Below, in pieces: positions 9,312-18,907 of a DNA stretch of 64,000 bases (its first letter is position 1; every line of letters begins with the position of its first letter). This stretch comes from an uncultured Litoreibacter sp. (GTDB lineage: Bacteria > Pseudomonadota > Alphaproteobacteria > Rhodobacterales > Rhodobacteraceae). A model generated the notes under the pieces. It saw nothing but the letters and a program-made list of their open reading frames with translations, was not told the DNA's origin and searched no databases. The stretch is taken from the NCBI GenBank assembly GCA_947494645.1, contig CANLVO010000001.1:1-64000 (forward strand), written 5' to 3'. A program made the translations under genes and the position numbers.

Positions 9312-9908
9312 GTGCAAGGTTGGCCTTTGGCGACGAACGGGCAAAGCGTTGGCCTGTTGGGCGGCTCTTTCGACCCCGCGCATGATGGTCACGCCCATAT
9401 CACGCGCGAAGCTTTGAAGCGCTTTGGACTGGACCAAGTTTGGTGGCTGGTGTCGCCGGGTAATCCCCTAAAGCAACGCGGTCCCGCGTCGTTAGAAACC
9501 CGTCTCCAGCATGCGAAACGGATCATGCGGCACCCAAAGGTAACGGTCACGGATATCGAGGCTCGATTGGGCACAAGATACACGGCCCAAACGTTACGAA
9601 AGTTGCTGCCGCGCTATCCGGGTGTTCGCTTCGTATGGCTTATGGGTGCCGACAACCTTGCAGGCTTTCACCATTGGCAAGACTGGGAAGACATCATGCA
9701 GATGCTGCCGGTTGGTGTCTTGGCAAGACCCGGTGACCGCATCTCGGCAAGGCGCTCCGTGGCCGCTCAGCACTATGATGTGGCTCGATTGCCGGGCCCG
9801 GCTTCGCAGCTGTTGCCCTCGCGGCCGTCGCCTTGCTGGTGTTACATCAACGTGCCGCTCAGCGCGGCGTCGTCGACCGCTATCAGGGCGCGCGGGGACT
9901 GGACCTGA
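9312..9908 (+). CDS. nadD: Nicotinate-nucleotide adenylyltransferase
   Basis: NadD adenylates nicotinate mononucleotide in NAD synthesis. The 198-residue product carries the nucleotidyltransferase signature [15 protein letters not shown] near the N terminus, [11 protein letters not shown], and a C-terminal [11 protein letters not shown] block, all typical of NadD. There is no ATG in the proper place; the best start is the GTG at 9312, right after the stop of the preceding gene (TTAAGGCG-GTG), and the frame open from 9165 is only overlap. Its 3' end overlaps the convergent transporter gene by 26 bases. Confidence 0.9.
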   Translation: MQGWPLATNGQSVGLLGGSFDPAHDGHAHITREALKRFGLDQVWWLVSPGNPLKQRGPASLETRLQHAKRIMRHPKVTVTDIEARLGTRYTAQTLRKLLPRYPGVRFVWLMGADNLAGFHHWQDWEDIMQMLPVGVLARPGDRISARRSVAAQHYDVARLPGPASQLLPSRPSPCWCYINVPLSAASSTAIRARGDWT

Positions 9909-10731
9909 GAAACAGGTTTGCAAAGCCCGACGCGAAAATGACAGCTATGCCAATGGCCGCCAGAGGGTCCGGCCAATTGCCAAAAAACACAAAACCATAA
10001 GCGGCGGCCCCGATAAGCTGCATGTAAACGAACGGAGCCAGGAATGACGCGCCAGCGCGGGCATAGGCGAAGACAAGAAACAGATTGCCAAACATTGATG
10101 CTGTCGCAGACCAAAACATCAGCCCCCACGGGATGTCTGCGGGGATTTGCGCCACACCGAAAGGCAGCAAGAGCAGCGCGCCGATCGCCAATTGCGACAG
10201 GAGCAGATGTAGCGGTTTTCCGAGCGGTTGGACCCAGCGTGAGGCGGTCAAAAACATTCCGTAGAAACATCCTGAGACGAGCGCCCAGCCCAAGCCCGGC
10301 GTCATGCCAAATCCGGGCTTAACGACCAGAAATACCCCGGCGAGGCCGATCAGCAGCAGTAAAATTCTCGCGAGGCTGCCACGCTCTTTCAACAGCCAAA
10401 CTGACAGCACGTAGCTGACCATTGGCCCCAAGAAGAAGGCCCCGAACACATTTGCAATTGGCTCAGTTTTCAAAGCGGTCAGAATGGTTGAAATCGTCAC
10501 GGTTTGCACGGCGCTGCGCAGCCAGATACGACGGTCTTTGAGCAAGCCCAGTATGGCTCGATCCCATACAAACGGGATCAAAAGGACTAGGCCAAGGCCG
10601 TAGCGAGTCCATGCGACAAACAATGGAGCGACCCCGGCGGATGTCATCATTTTGCCAGCTGTGTCGCCAAACGGGATCAGCAACATGCCAAGTGACATGA
10701 TGAGTGCGGCCTGAAGGTATCTGGCGTCCAT
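9883..10731 (-). CDS. DMT-family (EamA) transporter
   Basis: This 282-residue integral membrane protein has about ten hydrophobic helices in two repeats, the usual pattern of EamA/RhaT drug/metabolite transporters. The first repeat includes [13 protein letters not shown] and the second ends with the family-like [20 protein letters not shown]. Members export amino acids, purines or other small metabolites; the substrate cannot be told from the sequence. The gene converges on nadD, with the last 25 or so bases of both genes antisense to each other, and its start region lies close to the start of dacB, which reads away. Confidence 0.88.
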   Translation of the reverse strand: MDARYLQAALIMSLGMLLIPFGDTAGKMMTSAGVAPLFVAWTRYGLGLVLLIPFVWDRAILGLLKDRRIWLRSAVQTVTISTILTALKTEPIANVFGAFFLGPMVSYVLSVWLLKERGSLARILLLLIGLAGVFLVVKPGFGMTPGLGWALVSGCFYGMFLTASRWVQPLGKPLHLLLSQLAIGALLLLPFGVAQIPADIPWGLMFWSATASMFGNLFLVFAYARAGASFLAPFVYMQLIGAAAYGFVFFGNWPDPLAAIGIAVIFASGFANLFLRSSPRAP

Positions 10732-10796
10732 TTTCTGTGCCTAGCAGGTGGCCAGAGCGCTTGCCACCATCAACCGCTTGGGCGAATGTCGCGACC

Positions 10797-12302
10797 ATGA
10801 GTTTGACCAGCACGGGCCGGTACGGCCGTCGCACAATATTGGCATTTTTGCTTTACGGCACGGCGAGCGCTGCGCTGGCCAATGCGCCGGAGCGATCATC
10901 GCGCCCGCTGCGAAAGCCAGGGGATGCGGTAAAGCGCGCACAGCCCAGCGGTGCCGAGATCATCGAGTCCGCCAAGCTAGGTGGCTATACCAGCTATGTG
11001 GTTGCTGACGCCCGGACCGGGGAGGTTCTAGAATCCGTATCGCCTTTGCGGCGTCATCCACCCGCAAGCGTCACCAAAGCGGTCACGGCATTTTACGCGC
11101 TCGAACGGCTGGGTGCCGATTTCAGGTACCGCACACGGTTGGTTGGAACAGGCCCGGTCACGGATGGGGTCTTGCAGGGCGATCTTGTCTTGGTCGGAAG
11201 TGGCGACCCGGTGCTTTCAAGTGACGAGCTGTACGAGCTTGCATCAGGCTTGAAGGCTGCCGGAGTTACCAGCGTGAAGGGCGCGCTGAAAATCTATCAA
11301 GGGGCGTTGCCTTCGGTGGAGGAAATCGACCCTGCCCAACCTGTACAGGTGGGCTACAATCCAGGGATTGGAGGCGTAAACCTGAACTTCAATCGCGCTT
11401 ACCTCGAATGGAAGCAGGTCGGGTCCAGCTATACAATCACAATGGATGCACGGACGGAGCGATTCCGGCCCGACATCAGTTTCGCCCGCGCCCAGATCGT
11501 CGATGGACCGGGCCCGATCTTCACCTATTCCAATTCCCAAGACCGGGAAAACTGGACAGTTGCACGCAAAGCGCTTGGCAAAGGCGGTGGACGCTGGCTG
11601 CCTGTCCGCAGGCCCGTTGTCTATGCGGGCGACGTTTTGCGAACCCTGGCGCGAAGCCACGGTATTGAGTTGCCGAAGGCTGAGTTGACGCGAGACCTGC
11701 CAGATGAGGTCATCAGGTTTGGCGAACATGTCAGCCCGGCGATGGGTGAGATTTGTCGCGATATGCTGAAATTTTCGACCAACCTCACAGCCGAAGTCGT
11801 TGGGCTCACGGCCAGTGGGGCCGCGACCCTCAAAGCGTCTGGCAGGACCATGTCGGAATGGGCGCAAGCCCGGGCAGGACTTCGTAACGCCGTTTTCGTG
11901 GATCACTCGGGTCTTGGCGATCAGACCACAGTCTCCGCGCAAGACATGGTTCGCGCGTTAAGCGCTGCAGGTGCGCGAGACGTGTTGCGACCAATCTTGA
12001 AAGAGTTGGCGGTCAGGGACCCTGCTGGCGTTCCCATTGAAAACGGTCCGACCACAGTAAGGGCAAAGACAGGCACGCTGAACTTCGTCAGCGGGCTTGC
12101 GGGCTATGTCGATATGGAAGACGGCCGCGAGCTGGTCTTCGCGATTTTTGCCTCTGATGAAGAGCACCGAAAGAAACTGCGTCGCGAGGAAAGAGAACGC
12201 CCCCGAGGCGCCCGCTCTTGGAACGGTCGCGCCAAGACGATGCAGCAGAAGCTGATCCGGCGCTGGGCGGTCGTTCATGCAGCCGACGGCGATGGCAGCT
12301 AA
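10797..12302 (+). CDS. dacB: D-alanyl-D-alanine carboxypeptidase/endopeptidase (PBP4 family)
   Basis: The 501-residue product is a periplasmic class C penicillin-binding protein that trims or cleaves peptidoglycan cross-links. The three active-site motifs are present: SVTK at about residue 91, STN at about 326 and KTGT at about 422. The long insertion between SxxK and SxN is typical of PBP4. The N terminus has an arginine pair followed by a hydrophobic stretch (GRRTILAFLLYGTASAALA), consistent with a signal peptide that might use the Tat route. The start at 10797 gives this peptide; the frame is open further upstream. Its TAA overlaps the stop of the convergent TerB-like gene. Confidence 0.93.
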   Translation: MSLTSTGRYGRRTILAFLLYGTASAALANAPERSSRPLRKPGDAVKRAQPSGAEIIESAKLGGYTSYVVADARTGEVLESVSPLRRHPPASVTKAVTAFYALERLGADFRYRTRLVGTGPVTDGVLQGDLVLVGSGDPVLSSDELYELASGLKAAGVTSVKGALKIYQGALPSVEEIDPAQPVQVGYNPGIGGVNLNFNRAYLEWKQVGSSYTITMDARTERFRPDISFARAQIVDGPGPIFTYSNSQDRENWTVARKALGKGGGRWLPVRRPVVYAGDVLRTLARSHGIELPKAELTRDLPDEVIRFGEHVSPAMGEICRDMLKFSTNLTAEVVGLTASGAATLKASGRTMSEWAQARAGLRNAVFVDHSGLGDQTTVSAQDMVRALSAAGARDVLRPILKELAVRDPAGVPIENGPTTVRAKTGTLNFVSGLAGYVDMEDGRELVFAIFASDEEHRKKLRREERERPRGARSWNGRAKTMQQKLIRRWAVVHAADGDGS

Positions 12303-12721
12303 AGCCTAATGTATCTTGCCCTTGCCCCACGCTCGATCGCGGCGGCGTGCAAGCGGTCAATATCCAACTCGTAGCGAATTTCTTCGAGCAGCCGCAATTG
12401 CTGCTGACCGATATGACCATCGCTGGCTGCCACGTCGCATGCCAACGCATAGGCCGTTTCATGAAGCTCGGTAGGCAAGGCGTCACGGGTCAGGCCGAAT
12501 AACGCATCAAGCCCGTCTTCCTCTTCAAACAAGTCCAGCACGGTCTGCGCAACTTTGTTGATCCGGTCCACGTCGTAGTCGCCAAAGATCGGCAGGTGAT
12601 TGACCACCTGCTGTATTGTGACCAGCTCCGAGGTGCGCATGGTCGCGTCAGACATGGAAACGGAAATCATAACCGCCACAAGACAGTCATGAGAGGACAG
12701 GGCGGGCGCATCCGCAGGCAT
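12299..12721 (-). CDS. TerB-like (tellurite resistance/co-chaperone) domain protein
   Basis: This 140-residue all-alpha protein resembles the TerB domain: an N-terminal helix LVAVMISVSMSDATM, a hinge LVTIQQVVNHLP, and the acidic repeat-like segment AYALACDVAASDGHIGQQQLRLLEEI. In TerB proteins two such acidic D-G segments bind metal. Many proteobacterial members are unrelated to tellurite. The start at 12721 gives MPADAPALSSHD; the ORF could extend upstream to 12817. Its upstream end is close to the divergent lysK gene. Confidence 0.75.
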   Translation of the reverse strand: MPADAPALSSHDCLVAVMISVSMSDATMRTSELVTIQQVVNHLPIFGDYDVDRINKVAQTVLDLFEEEDGLDALFGLTRDALPTELHETAYALACDVAASDGHIGQQQLRLLEEIRYELDIDRLHAAAIERGARARYIRL

Positions 12722-12841
12722 ATGTAATACTTTCAAAATATGACTCTGCGCTGCAGAATATTGACCTGAAAGGGGTGGCACAATAGGTAGCGGGTCCGAG
12801 GTGCGCATTGGCCGCACTGCTTTGAATAGAAAGCCTGTCCC

Positions 12842-14419
12842 ATGTCCGACCTGCGCGAAGCCGCGATGAACTCGAAAGCCTGGCCCTTTGAAGAGGCCAG
12901 AAAGCTGCTGAAGCGGTTCGAGAAGGGCACGCCGGAAAAAGGCTATGTTCTCTTCGAAACGGGTTACGGCCCGTCAGGTCTGCCGCATATTGGCACCTTT
13001 GGCGAAGTGGCCCGCACGACGATGATCCGCCGTGCGTTTGAGGTTATCTCGGATATCCCGACCAAGCTGATTTGCTTCTCTGACGATCTTGATGGGATGC
13101 GCAAAGTGCCGGGCAATGTCCCCAATCCGGAATTGCTCGAACCACATCTGCAACGCCCGCTCACTGACGTGCCCGATCCGTTTGGGACCCATGACAGTTT
13201 TGGAGCGCATAACAACGCCAAGCTGAACAGCTTTCTGGACACTTTTGGGTTCGAATACGAATTCATCTCGTCCACCGAGTTTTACCGCACAGGCAAGTTC
13301 GATGAAGTGTTGCTGCGCGCGGCTGAGAAATACGACGCCGTCATGGAGGTGATGCTCAAGTCACTCCGTGAAGAACGGCGTGAGACATATTCAATTTTTC
13401 TGCCCATTCATCCCGAAACGGGCCGAGTGCTCTACGTGCCGATGAAACATGTCGATGCGTCAAAAGGCGAGATCACATTTGACGATGATGACGGGCGCGA
13501 GTGGACGCTCCCCGTCACCGGCGGCAATGTGAAACTGCAGTGGAAGCCCGATTTCGGTGCACGCTGGGCGGCGCTCGATGTCGACTTTGAGATGTATGGC
13601 AAAGACCATTCAACCAATACGCCGATTTATGACCGCATCTGCCAAATTCTGGGCGGCCGCAAACCGGAGCACTTCACCTATGAGTTGTTCTTGGATGCGG
13701 ACGGTCACAAGATCTCGAAGACAACAGGGAACGGGGTGTCGATAGATGAATGGCTCACCTATGCCTCATCTGAATCGTTGTCCTATTTCATGTACCAGAA
13801 GCCCAAAACCGCCAAGCGGATGCATTTCGACGTCATTCCGAAAGCAGTGGACGAATACCATCAGCAGCTGCGGGCCTATGCGGAGCAGGACACCAAACAA
13901 CGTTTCGCAAACCCCGTGTTTCATATTCATGGCCACAACGTGCCTGCGTCAAATATGGTGGTTCCGTTCTCGATGCTGCTCAATCTAGCCTCGGTGGCCA
14001 ATGCAGAGGGCAAGGATCAGCTTTGGGGTTTCATCCAGCGCTATGCACCTGAGGCTTCCGCCGAAACACATCCTGATCTCGATCAGGCGGCAGGCTTTGC
14101 AGTGGCATATTACAACGATTTCGTGAAACCCGCGAAGACCTACCGCGCAGCCAGTGATCTGGAACGCGAGGCGCTTTTGGATCTTCGTGCGCAGCTTGAA
14201 GCTTGGGATGGCGGATTGGATGCAGAGGCGTTGCAATCGGTGGTGTTCGCCTGTGGCCGCGATAGATTTGATCCATTGCGTGACTGGTTCAAAGCGCTCT
14301 ACGAAGTCTTGCTCGGTGCCTCTCAGGGTCCGCGGTTCGGCGGCTTCATCGCCCTGTACGGGGTCGATGAAACCATCGCTTTGATCGACGATGCGCTCGA
14401 TGGAAAGCTCATAGGCTGA
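12842..14419 (+). CDS. lysK: Lysyl-tRNA synthetase, class I
   Basis: This 525-residue enzyme charges tRNA-Lys. It is the class I type found in archaea and in alphaproteobacteria, not the common class II LysS. The Rossmann-fold signature appears as [12 protein letters not shown] at about residues 44-54, and the KMSKS equivalent is [10 protein letters not shown] near residue 290. The C-terminal part is helical, as in class I LysRS. The length agrees with the family. It has its own upstream region and is followed by a DUF4864 gene after 65 bases. Confidence 0.96.
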   Translation: MSDLREAAMNSKAWPFEEARKLLKRFEKGTPEKGYVLFETGYGPSGLPHIGTFGEVARTTMIRRAFEVISDIPTKLICFSDDLDGMRKVPGNVPNPELLEPHLQRPLTDVPDPFGTHDSFGAHNNAKLNSFLDTFGFEYEFISSTEFYRTGKFDEVLLRAAEKYDAVMEVMLKSLREERRETYSIFLPIHPETGRVLYVPMKHVDASKGEITFDDDDGREWTLPVTGGNVKLQWKPDFGARWAALDVDFEMYGKDHSTNTPIYDRICQILGGRKPEHFTYELFLDADGHKISKTTGNGVSIDEWLTYASSESLSYFMYQKPKTAKRMHFDVIPKAVDEYHQQLRAYAEQDTKQRFANPVFHIHGHNVPASNMVVPFSMLLNLASVANAEGKDQLWGFIQRYAPEASAETHPDLDQAAGFAVAYYNDFVKPAKTYRAASDLEREALLDLRAQLEAWDGGLDAEALQSVVFACGRDRFDPLRDWFKALYEVLLGASQGPRFGGFIALYGVDETIALIDDALDGKLIG

Positions 14420-14484
14420 AACCAAGGGCTGGACGGTGATACTCTTCGGGCTAACTTCTGTAGCCAGAGTTGAGGAGATCACAG

Positions 14485-14895
14485 ATGAAACACGTCTTTG
14501 CCGCCGCTATGCTACTGGCCCTGTCGATGATGCCGGGATTTGCGCAAGATGCGAGATCAGGCGAGGTCACGCAGACGATCCAGAGCCAACTGGACGCGTT
14601 TCAGAAGGATGATTTCAGCACGGCCTTCACCTACGCATCGCCTGGGATCAAACGGCTATTCGGCACGCCTGACCGATTTGGGGCCATGGTACGCAACGGC
14701 TTTCCAATGGTCTGGCGACCTTCCGAGGTGCAGTTCCTAGAATTCAAAGACGTGGGCGGCCGTGTCTCTCAGACCGTGCTTTTCCGTGATGCCAATGGCG
14801 TGCCCACGGTCCTAGAATATTTCATGGTCCAGACGCCTGCCGGTTGGCAGATTGACGGCGTCCAGCCCGTGCAGGCGCCTGACGTGGCCGCGTAG
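14485..14895 (+). CDS. DUF4864 family secreted protein
   Basis: This 136-residue protein has a cleavable signal peptide (MKHVFAAAMLLALSMMPGFA) and a mature domain with the DUF4864 pattern: IQSQLDAFQKDDFSTAFTYA, the IKRLFGTPDRFGAMVRNGFP loop and the terminal GWQIDGVQPV. The fold resembles small NTF2-like domains, and function is unknown. The ATG at 14485 is preceded by GAGGAGATC and is preferred over 14470. It may be cotranscribed with lysK. Confidence 0.82.
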   Translation: MKHVFAAAMLLALSMMPGFAQDARSGEVTQTIQSQLDAFQKDDFSTAFTYASPGIKRLFGTPDRFGAMVRNGFPMVWRPSEVQFLEFKDVGGRVSQTVLFRDANGVPTVLEYFMVQTPAGWQIDGVQPVQAPDVAA

Positions 14896-15099
14896 CCGCC
14901 GCCGAAGCTGCGGTCTGTGAAAAGACCTCCATTAACGACGCTTTAAGCCTGCCCTGATAACGCTCTCGACCGTCAGGACGGCGTGCCCGGCATTTTCCTT
15001 CAGAGTTGTCATGAAGCGGGTGAAAACCCGGCGCATTCGCTGCGCTGGGCTGGCCTGTGACGCGTCGGCGCGCCTGTTTATTGGATGAAAGGGATTTTC

Positions 15100-17391
15100 A
15101 TGAACAAGGCGATTACTGAGGGGCTGATCTTAACGCCGCCCCCGTTTGAAAATGGTTTGGATGTTTGGTCGCGTGGCGATGGCACACCGGGCAGTGGGAC
15201 GTATGATGGGTTTGCCTCGGCGGCTTTTGTGCCGGCAGATCAAGACTTTGGCGGGTGTCTCGAAATCCAGAAAACCGAGGCGACGCAGACACTGCGCTTC
15301 ATGGGAGAAACGCCTCTTCTGCCCGGTTGCTACTTGCAGATCAAGGCGCGTGTGAAGGCCATTTCAGGCAATCTTCCGGGCATTCGTATCGCTGGATTTG
15401 CTGGCGGCGCTGGCGGTGCAGAGGTTGCAGGCGTCACGACGGTCGGGCCCACCACCACGTTGACCAGCTATGGCGAGGTCACCGAGATCACCGCAATCGT
15501 TGGTACCGGTGCACGCTCCGGCGTGACGCTGTCATGGGGGTCTCAAGCGCTCTACGGCCATTTTGGGATTGATCTAACAGGTGCAAATGGCGGCGTTGTC
15601 CGCGTCGATGATATAGAGATCACGGATATTACATCCGCGTTCCTGCGCACCATGATGGATTGGGTGGATGTCACGGATTACGGTGCGATTGGTGACGGCG
15701 TTACAGACAACACTGCCGCGTTCGAGGCCGCAGATGCGGCGGCCAATGGTCGCGAAGTCCTGATCCCCGGTGGTGATTTCTATCTCGCCGACAGCGTTAC
15801 CTTCGAAAGCCGCACACGGTTTCAGGGCAGCGTCACAATGCCAGACGACAGGTATCTTGCCCTGTCCCAGAACTTTGATTTCGACAGCTATGCAAGCGCG
15901 TTCGGTGAAGAGGTCCTTGGGTTCAAAAAGGCCTTCCAAGCCCTGCTCAAGCAATCCACACATGACAGCTTGGACCTATGCGGACGCTCCATCGGTTTGC
16001 GCGAGCCGATTGATATGCAGGCCTGTGTGCCTGACGTTGATACCTTCACGCAACGCCGTGTGATCCGTAACGGCCAGATTGACGCGATCCCCGACAGCTC
16101 TTGGGATACGGATGAAACCACCAGTTCTGCGACCTATCAGCTGTCCGAAAAGCGTCGGCTCAGCAACGTCACGAATGTCGCAAATATTCCCGTCGGCAGC
16201 TTAATCGAAGGCAGCGGCGTGGGCCGCGAGGTTTATGTCACCGCGCGCAATGTTTCGGCCCAGACGCTGGACATCAGCGAAGAGCTGCATGATGCGGTTG
16301 GCACCCAGACCTACACGTTCAAGCGTTTCAAATACCTTCTCGACTTCAGCGGCTTTGAATTCCTTTCGCAATTCAACATTTCCGACATTGATTTCCGTGG
16401 TGATGGACAAGCCAGCTGCGTAATGATTTCGAAAGAGGGGCTGATCTGGCACTTCCGCGATTGTTACCTGAACCGTCCGAAAGATCGTGGCATCACTTCG
16501 ATTGGCCGCGGTTGTCAGGGCATGATGATCGACAGATGCCAGTTTATCTCGAACGAGCAGGCGATGTTGGCGCAGGACCGCCAGGTCATCGGGTATAATC
16601 TGAACGCCAATGACTGCAAAATCCGCGACAACAGGGCGACGAAATGGGGCCACTGGGCGGTGGTGCATGGCTCGGGCCATATGTTTCAGGGCAATCATTT
16701 CTTTCAAGGGGACGATGTTCAGAACGGTAGTCGAATAGCCGGTCTTGTCTTGACGCGGACCAACTCAAAGATCGTGATCAGCTCGAACTACATCGACAAC
16801 TGCTTCATCGAATGGAGCAACGAGCATGATGCAGAACCGGACCAATCCAACGAACTGAGCTTCGGGTCGTTGTCAATCGTCGGCAACATCTTCACGTCTG
16901 CCCGGTCTGAACCATGGTTCCGCTTTTTGGTCGTAAAACCATATGGGCCGGGACATTTCATCAATGGGCTGACGGTGACCGGGAACACGTTCAAGGCGCT
17001 GGATGGGGCAATTGATCGGGTAGATGCGGTAGATGACAGTATCGCACCGCTTGATGTCAGCCGCATGCGCAATGTCGAATGGACTGGCAATACCTACCAC
17101 TCCATCGGCCAGTGGACGGCGAGCCCAATGATGCTTCAGTTCACAGAAAGCTCTCCGGTACAGACATGGACTTGCGACTTCGACGGCTGGATGCCGTTCG
17201 GTGGTCTGCTGCGCAATGTCACTGGGGTAGTGCCGGTTGGACCACTGCGAAACGCGAGCAATGTGCGTGAGTATGTGACCAGCTACTCAGAGGTCATGCG
17301 GGGCACAAACGGTACCGAGGCATGGCTCACTTGGCCGCTTGCCGTCAGCGGTCGTATCAACGTGGTCGGACGGGTCGACAACCCATTCTAA
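15100..17391 (+). CDS. Large right-handed beta-helix protein, pectate-lyase/GH28-related
   Basis: The 763-residue product has an N-terminal jelly-roll-like domain (about residues 10-175), then the start of a pectate-lyase superfamily helix, VDVTDYGAIGDGVTDNTAAF at about residues 186-205, a motif shared by polysaccharide-degrading enzymes and phage tail-spike proteins. Repeating N- and G-rich turns follow to residue 700 (for example SIVGNIF, TVTGNTF, VEWTGNTY). There is no signal peptide, so export would need another route. The ATG at 15100 follows AAAGGGA; an ATG at 15085 is in frame. No glycosidase acid pair is evident to me, so substrate and activity are open. Flanking genes are not phage-like. 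Confidence 0.75.
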   Translation: MNKAITEGLILTPPPFENGLDVWSRGDGTPGSGTYDGFASAAFVPADQDFGGCLEIQKTEATQTLRFMGETPLLPGCYLQIKARVKAISGNLPGIRIAGFAGGAGGAEVAGVTTVGPTTTLTSYGEVTEITAIVGTGARSGVTLSWGSQALYGHFGIDLTGANGGVVRVDDIEITDITSAFLRTMMDWVDVTDYGAIGDGVTDNTAAFEAADAAANGREVLIPGGDFYLADSVTFESRTRFQGSVTMPDDRYLALSQNFDFDSYASAFGEEVLGFKKAFQALLKQSTHDSLDLCGRSIGLREPIDMQACVPDVDTFTQRRVIRNGQIDAIPDSSWDTDETTSSATYQLSEKRRLSNVTNVANIPVGSLIEGSGVGREVYVTARNVSAQTLDISEELHDAVGTQTYTFKRFKYLLDFSGFEFLSQFNISDIDFRGDGQASCVMISKEGLIWHFRDCYLNRPKDRGITSIGRGCQGMMIDRCQFISNEQAMLAQDRQVIGYNLNANDCKIRDNRATKWGHWAVVHGSGHMFQGNHFFQGDDVQNGSRIAGLVLTRTNSKIVISSNYIDNCFIEWSNEHDAEPDQSNELSFGSLSIVGNIFTSARSEPWFRFLVVKPYGPGHFINGLTVTGNTFKALDGAIDRVDAVDDSIAPLDVSRMRNVEWTGNTYHSIGQWTASPMMLQFTESSPVQTWTCDFDGWMPFGGLLRNVTGVVPVGPLRNASNVREYVTSYSEVMRGTNGTEAWLTWPLAVSGRINVVGRVDNPF

Positions 17392-17699
17392 CCTGCCATA
17401 GCGGTCGCCAGTTTTCTGCTGGCGACCGTCTGCCCAAAAAACACCTCAGCGCGGTCCAGCGTGTCTTCAAGAGGTTTGAACCAGCCATCAATTGCAGGCG
17501 TCGAGAATTCGTGCCGCTGCATTTCAAGCCGATGCGCCTTTCTGACAACGGTCTTCAAGTGCCTGATCCGTCTCAGTTGTATCGCGGCAGTCCCTTGGCT
17601 CACGGGCCGCTCTGCCAGCTTTCGCGCCTCTGCGATCTGCGCCCACATGCTTGCAACAAGAGAGCCGTGGCGAAGGGCCAGTGGATCGGCGTCTGACAT
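17388..17699 (-). CDS. Hypothetical protein, 103 residues
   Basis: This is a small soluble, mostly helical protein starting MSDADPLALRHGSLVASMWA, with a basic central segment (IRHLKTVVRKAHRLEMQRHE). I recognise no family. The start at 17699 was chosen because the open frame above it is not protein-like. Its last codons are encoded over a perfect ten-base-pair inverted repeat, and its stop overlaps the stop of the beta-helix gene. Confidence 0.6.
   Translation of the reverse strand: MSDADPLALRHGSLVASMWAQIAEARKLAERPVSQGTAAIQLRRIRHLKTVVRKAHRLEMQRHEFSTPAIDGWFKPLEDTLDRAEVFFGQTVASRKLATAMAG
17402..17428. other. Hairpin within a gene end, possible terminator
   Basis: CGGTCGCCAG (17402-17411) and CTGGCGACCG (17419-17428) form a perfect ten-base-pair stem with a seven-base loop, ten bases after the stop of the beta-helix gene. 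It lies inside the coding 3' end of the opposite gene. There is no U tract, so it may only slow transcription or protect the RNA end. Confidence 0.5.
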
Positions 17700-17842
17700 A
17701 ATCGGGCTCCTAGATAAACAACCTCCGACACAAGAAGCGATTCTGGTTTCGAGCCGGTTAAGCCGCTGACAAAGCGGCTCTTGATACAGATCAAAGCGCC
17801 AGATCACGACTTCCCGGATGATGAGGCAAAGGAGGTACCGAC

Positions 17843-18250
17843 ATGTACAACAACATCCTCATCCCGGTCGTGCTCGCGCCAGAGCACGCCGCCGACGCTG
17901 CGCTCGCAGTTGCCAAACGGCTTGCAAACACCAATGCAAAGGTCACTCTGCTCCATGTGATCGAGGAACTGCCGGGCTATGCGACCAGCTATGTGGCGGC
18001 AGACTTCATCCTAAGATCCCGGCAAGAAACCCTGTCCCGACTGAAAGAGATCGCAGCGGACCACAAAGGCGTCGAGGCTGAGGTCGTCACGGGCCATTCT
18101 GCGCGCACCATTTTGAGCTATGCGGAAGAGAACAAGTCCGATTGCATCATAGTCTCGTCGCACAAGCCGGGTGTGCAAGACTACTTTCTTGGCGGAACCG
18201 CCGCCCGCGTTGTCCGTTACGCCAAATGCGCGGTGCACGTCATCCGTTAG
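17843..18250 (+). CDS. Universal stress protein UspA family
   Basis: This 135-residue single-domain Usp protein starts MYNNILIPVVLAPEHAADAA and has the ATP-binding pattern near the C terminus (the G-2x-G-9x-G-S/T type loop is degenerate here: GGTAARVVRYAKCAVHVIR). The hydrophobic strand VTLLHVIEELPGYATSYV is typical. Usp proteins help survival under nutrient or oxidative stress. A strong GGAGG ribosome binding site lies upstream. Its stop overlaps the stop of the next, convergent gene. Confidence 0.88.
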   Translation: MYNNILIPVVLAPEHAADAALAVAKRLANTNAKVTLLHVIEELPGYATSYVAADFILRSRQETLSRLKEIAADHKGVEAEVVTGHSARTILSYAEENKSDCIIVSSHKPGVQDYFLGGTAARVVRYAKCAVHVIR

Positions 18251-18504
18251 TCTCGCGTCAGGCCAAGGACGAAGGCAATCACTTTGGCCTCCGGCATCTC
18301 ACAGGGTTTCAAGAGTGGGCCCGACGCAAGCCGGTACAAGTTGAGAGAGATATAGTCAGAGCCGCCCAGTTCCTCCGCCACCAATTTCTGCGCCTTTCCT
18401 TTGGACAGCGCGGACTTGGTCACAACATAGCTGCGACCGTCATAGCGAGCTTTGAACGTCTCTGCGGGCAAGGCGTCGAACGCCGCCACGAAGTCAGCCA
18501 TCAT
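18247..18504 (-). CDS. Hypothetical protein, about 85 residues
   Basis: A small soluble protein, MMADFVAAFDALPAETFKAR at its start, ending in KVIAFVLGLTRD. The segment SYVVTKSALSKGKAQKLVAEELGG looks like a folded basic helix region. Its start overlaps the end of the VOC gene by eleven bases, which implies translational coupling. The family is unknown to me, though the compact layout suggests a real conserved gene. Confidence 0.65.
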   Translation of the reverse strand: MMADFVAAFDALPAETFKARYDGRSYVVTKSALSKGKAQKLVAEELGGSDYISLNLYRLASGPLLKPCEMPEAKVIAFVLGLTRD

Positions 18505-18865
18505 TGAAATCCACATGGATGTGGTTTCCGTCGGGATCCCAGATATTGATCTGGGTCAGTCCAATGCTGTCGATCCGGGCGTTCTTATGAGCCACGTCTC
18601 GGGACGCCAGTGTATTGAGAAACCCCGGCAAGTCGGTCGCGCGGAAGGCTGCGTGTTCCAATGTGATGTCCCCGCCTGCCGCCGGTTGGGTCTCTGTTTG
18701 CACCAGGTGCACGACGGGGTGGTCGCCGAGGTAAAGCCATGCACCGGGAAAGCCGAAATCGGGGCGGGGTCCGGGGGTCAGGCCAAGCACGTCGCCGTAC
18801 CATTTGACCATGGCCTCTAGGTTCGCGGTTCGTATGTTGACGTGGTCGAAAGCGGTTAAGGGCAT
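18494..18865 (-). CDS. VOC (glyoxalase/bleomycin resistance) family protein
   Basis: This 123-residue protein has the vicinal oxygen chelate pattern: FDHVNIRTANLEAMVKWYGD at the N terminus with a likely metal histidine, a central HPVVHLVQTE and the C-terminal INIWDPDGNHIHVDF. Members bind a metal and act as lyases, dioxygenases or isomerases on small molecules. The substrate cannot be predicted. It is the first gene of a two-gene minus-strand unit with the 85-residue hypothetical. Confidence 0.88.
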   Translation of the reverse strand: MPLTAFDHVNIRTANLEAMVKWYGDVLGLTPGPRPDFGFPGAWLYLGDHPVVHLVQTETQPAAGGDITLEHAAFRATDLPGFLNTLASRDVAHKNARIDSIGLTQINIWDPDGNHIHVDFNDG

Positions 18866-18907
18866 GGGCGCAGGGTAGGACGATCTGCTCAGGCTGTCAT
18901 CCCTGTT

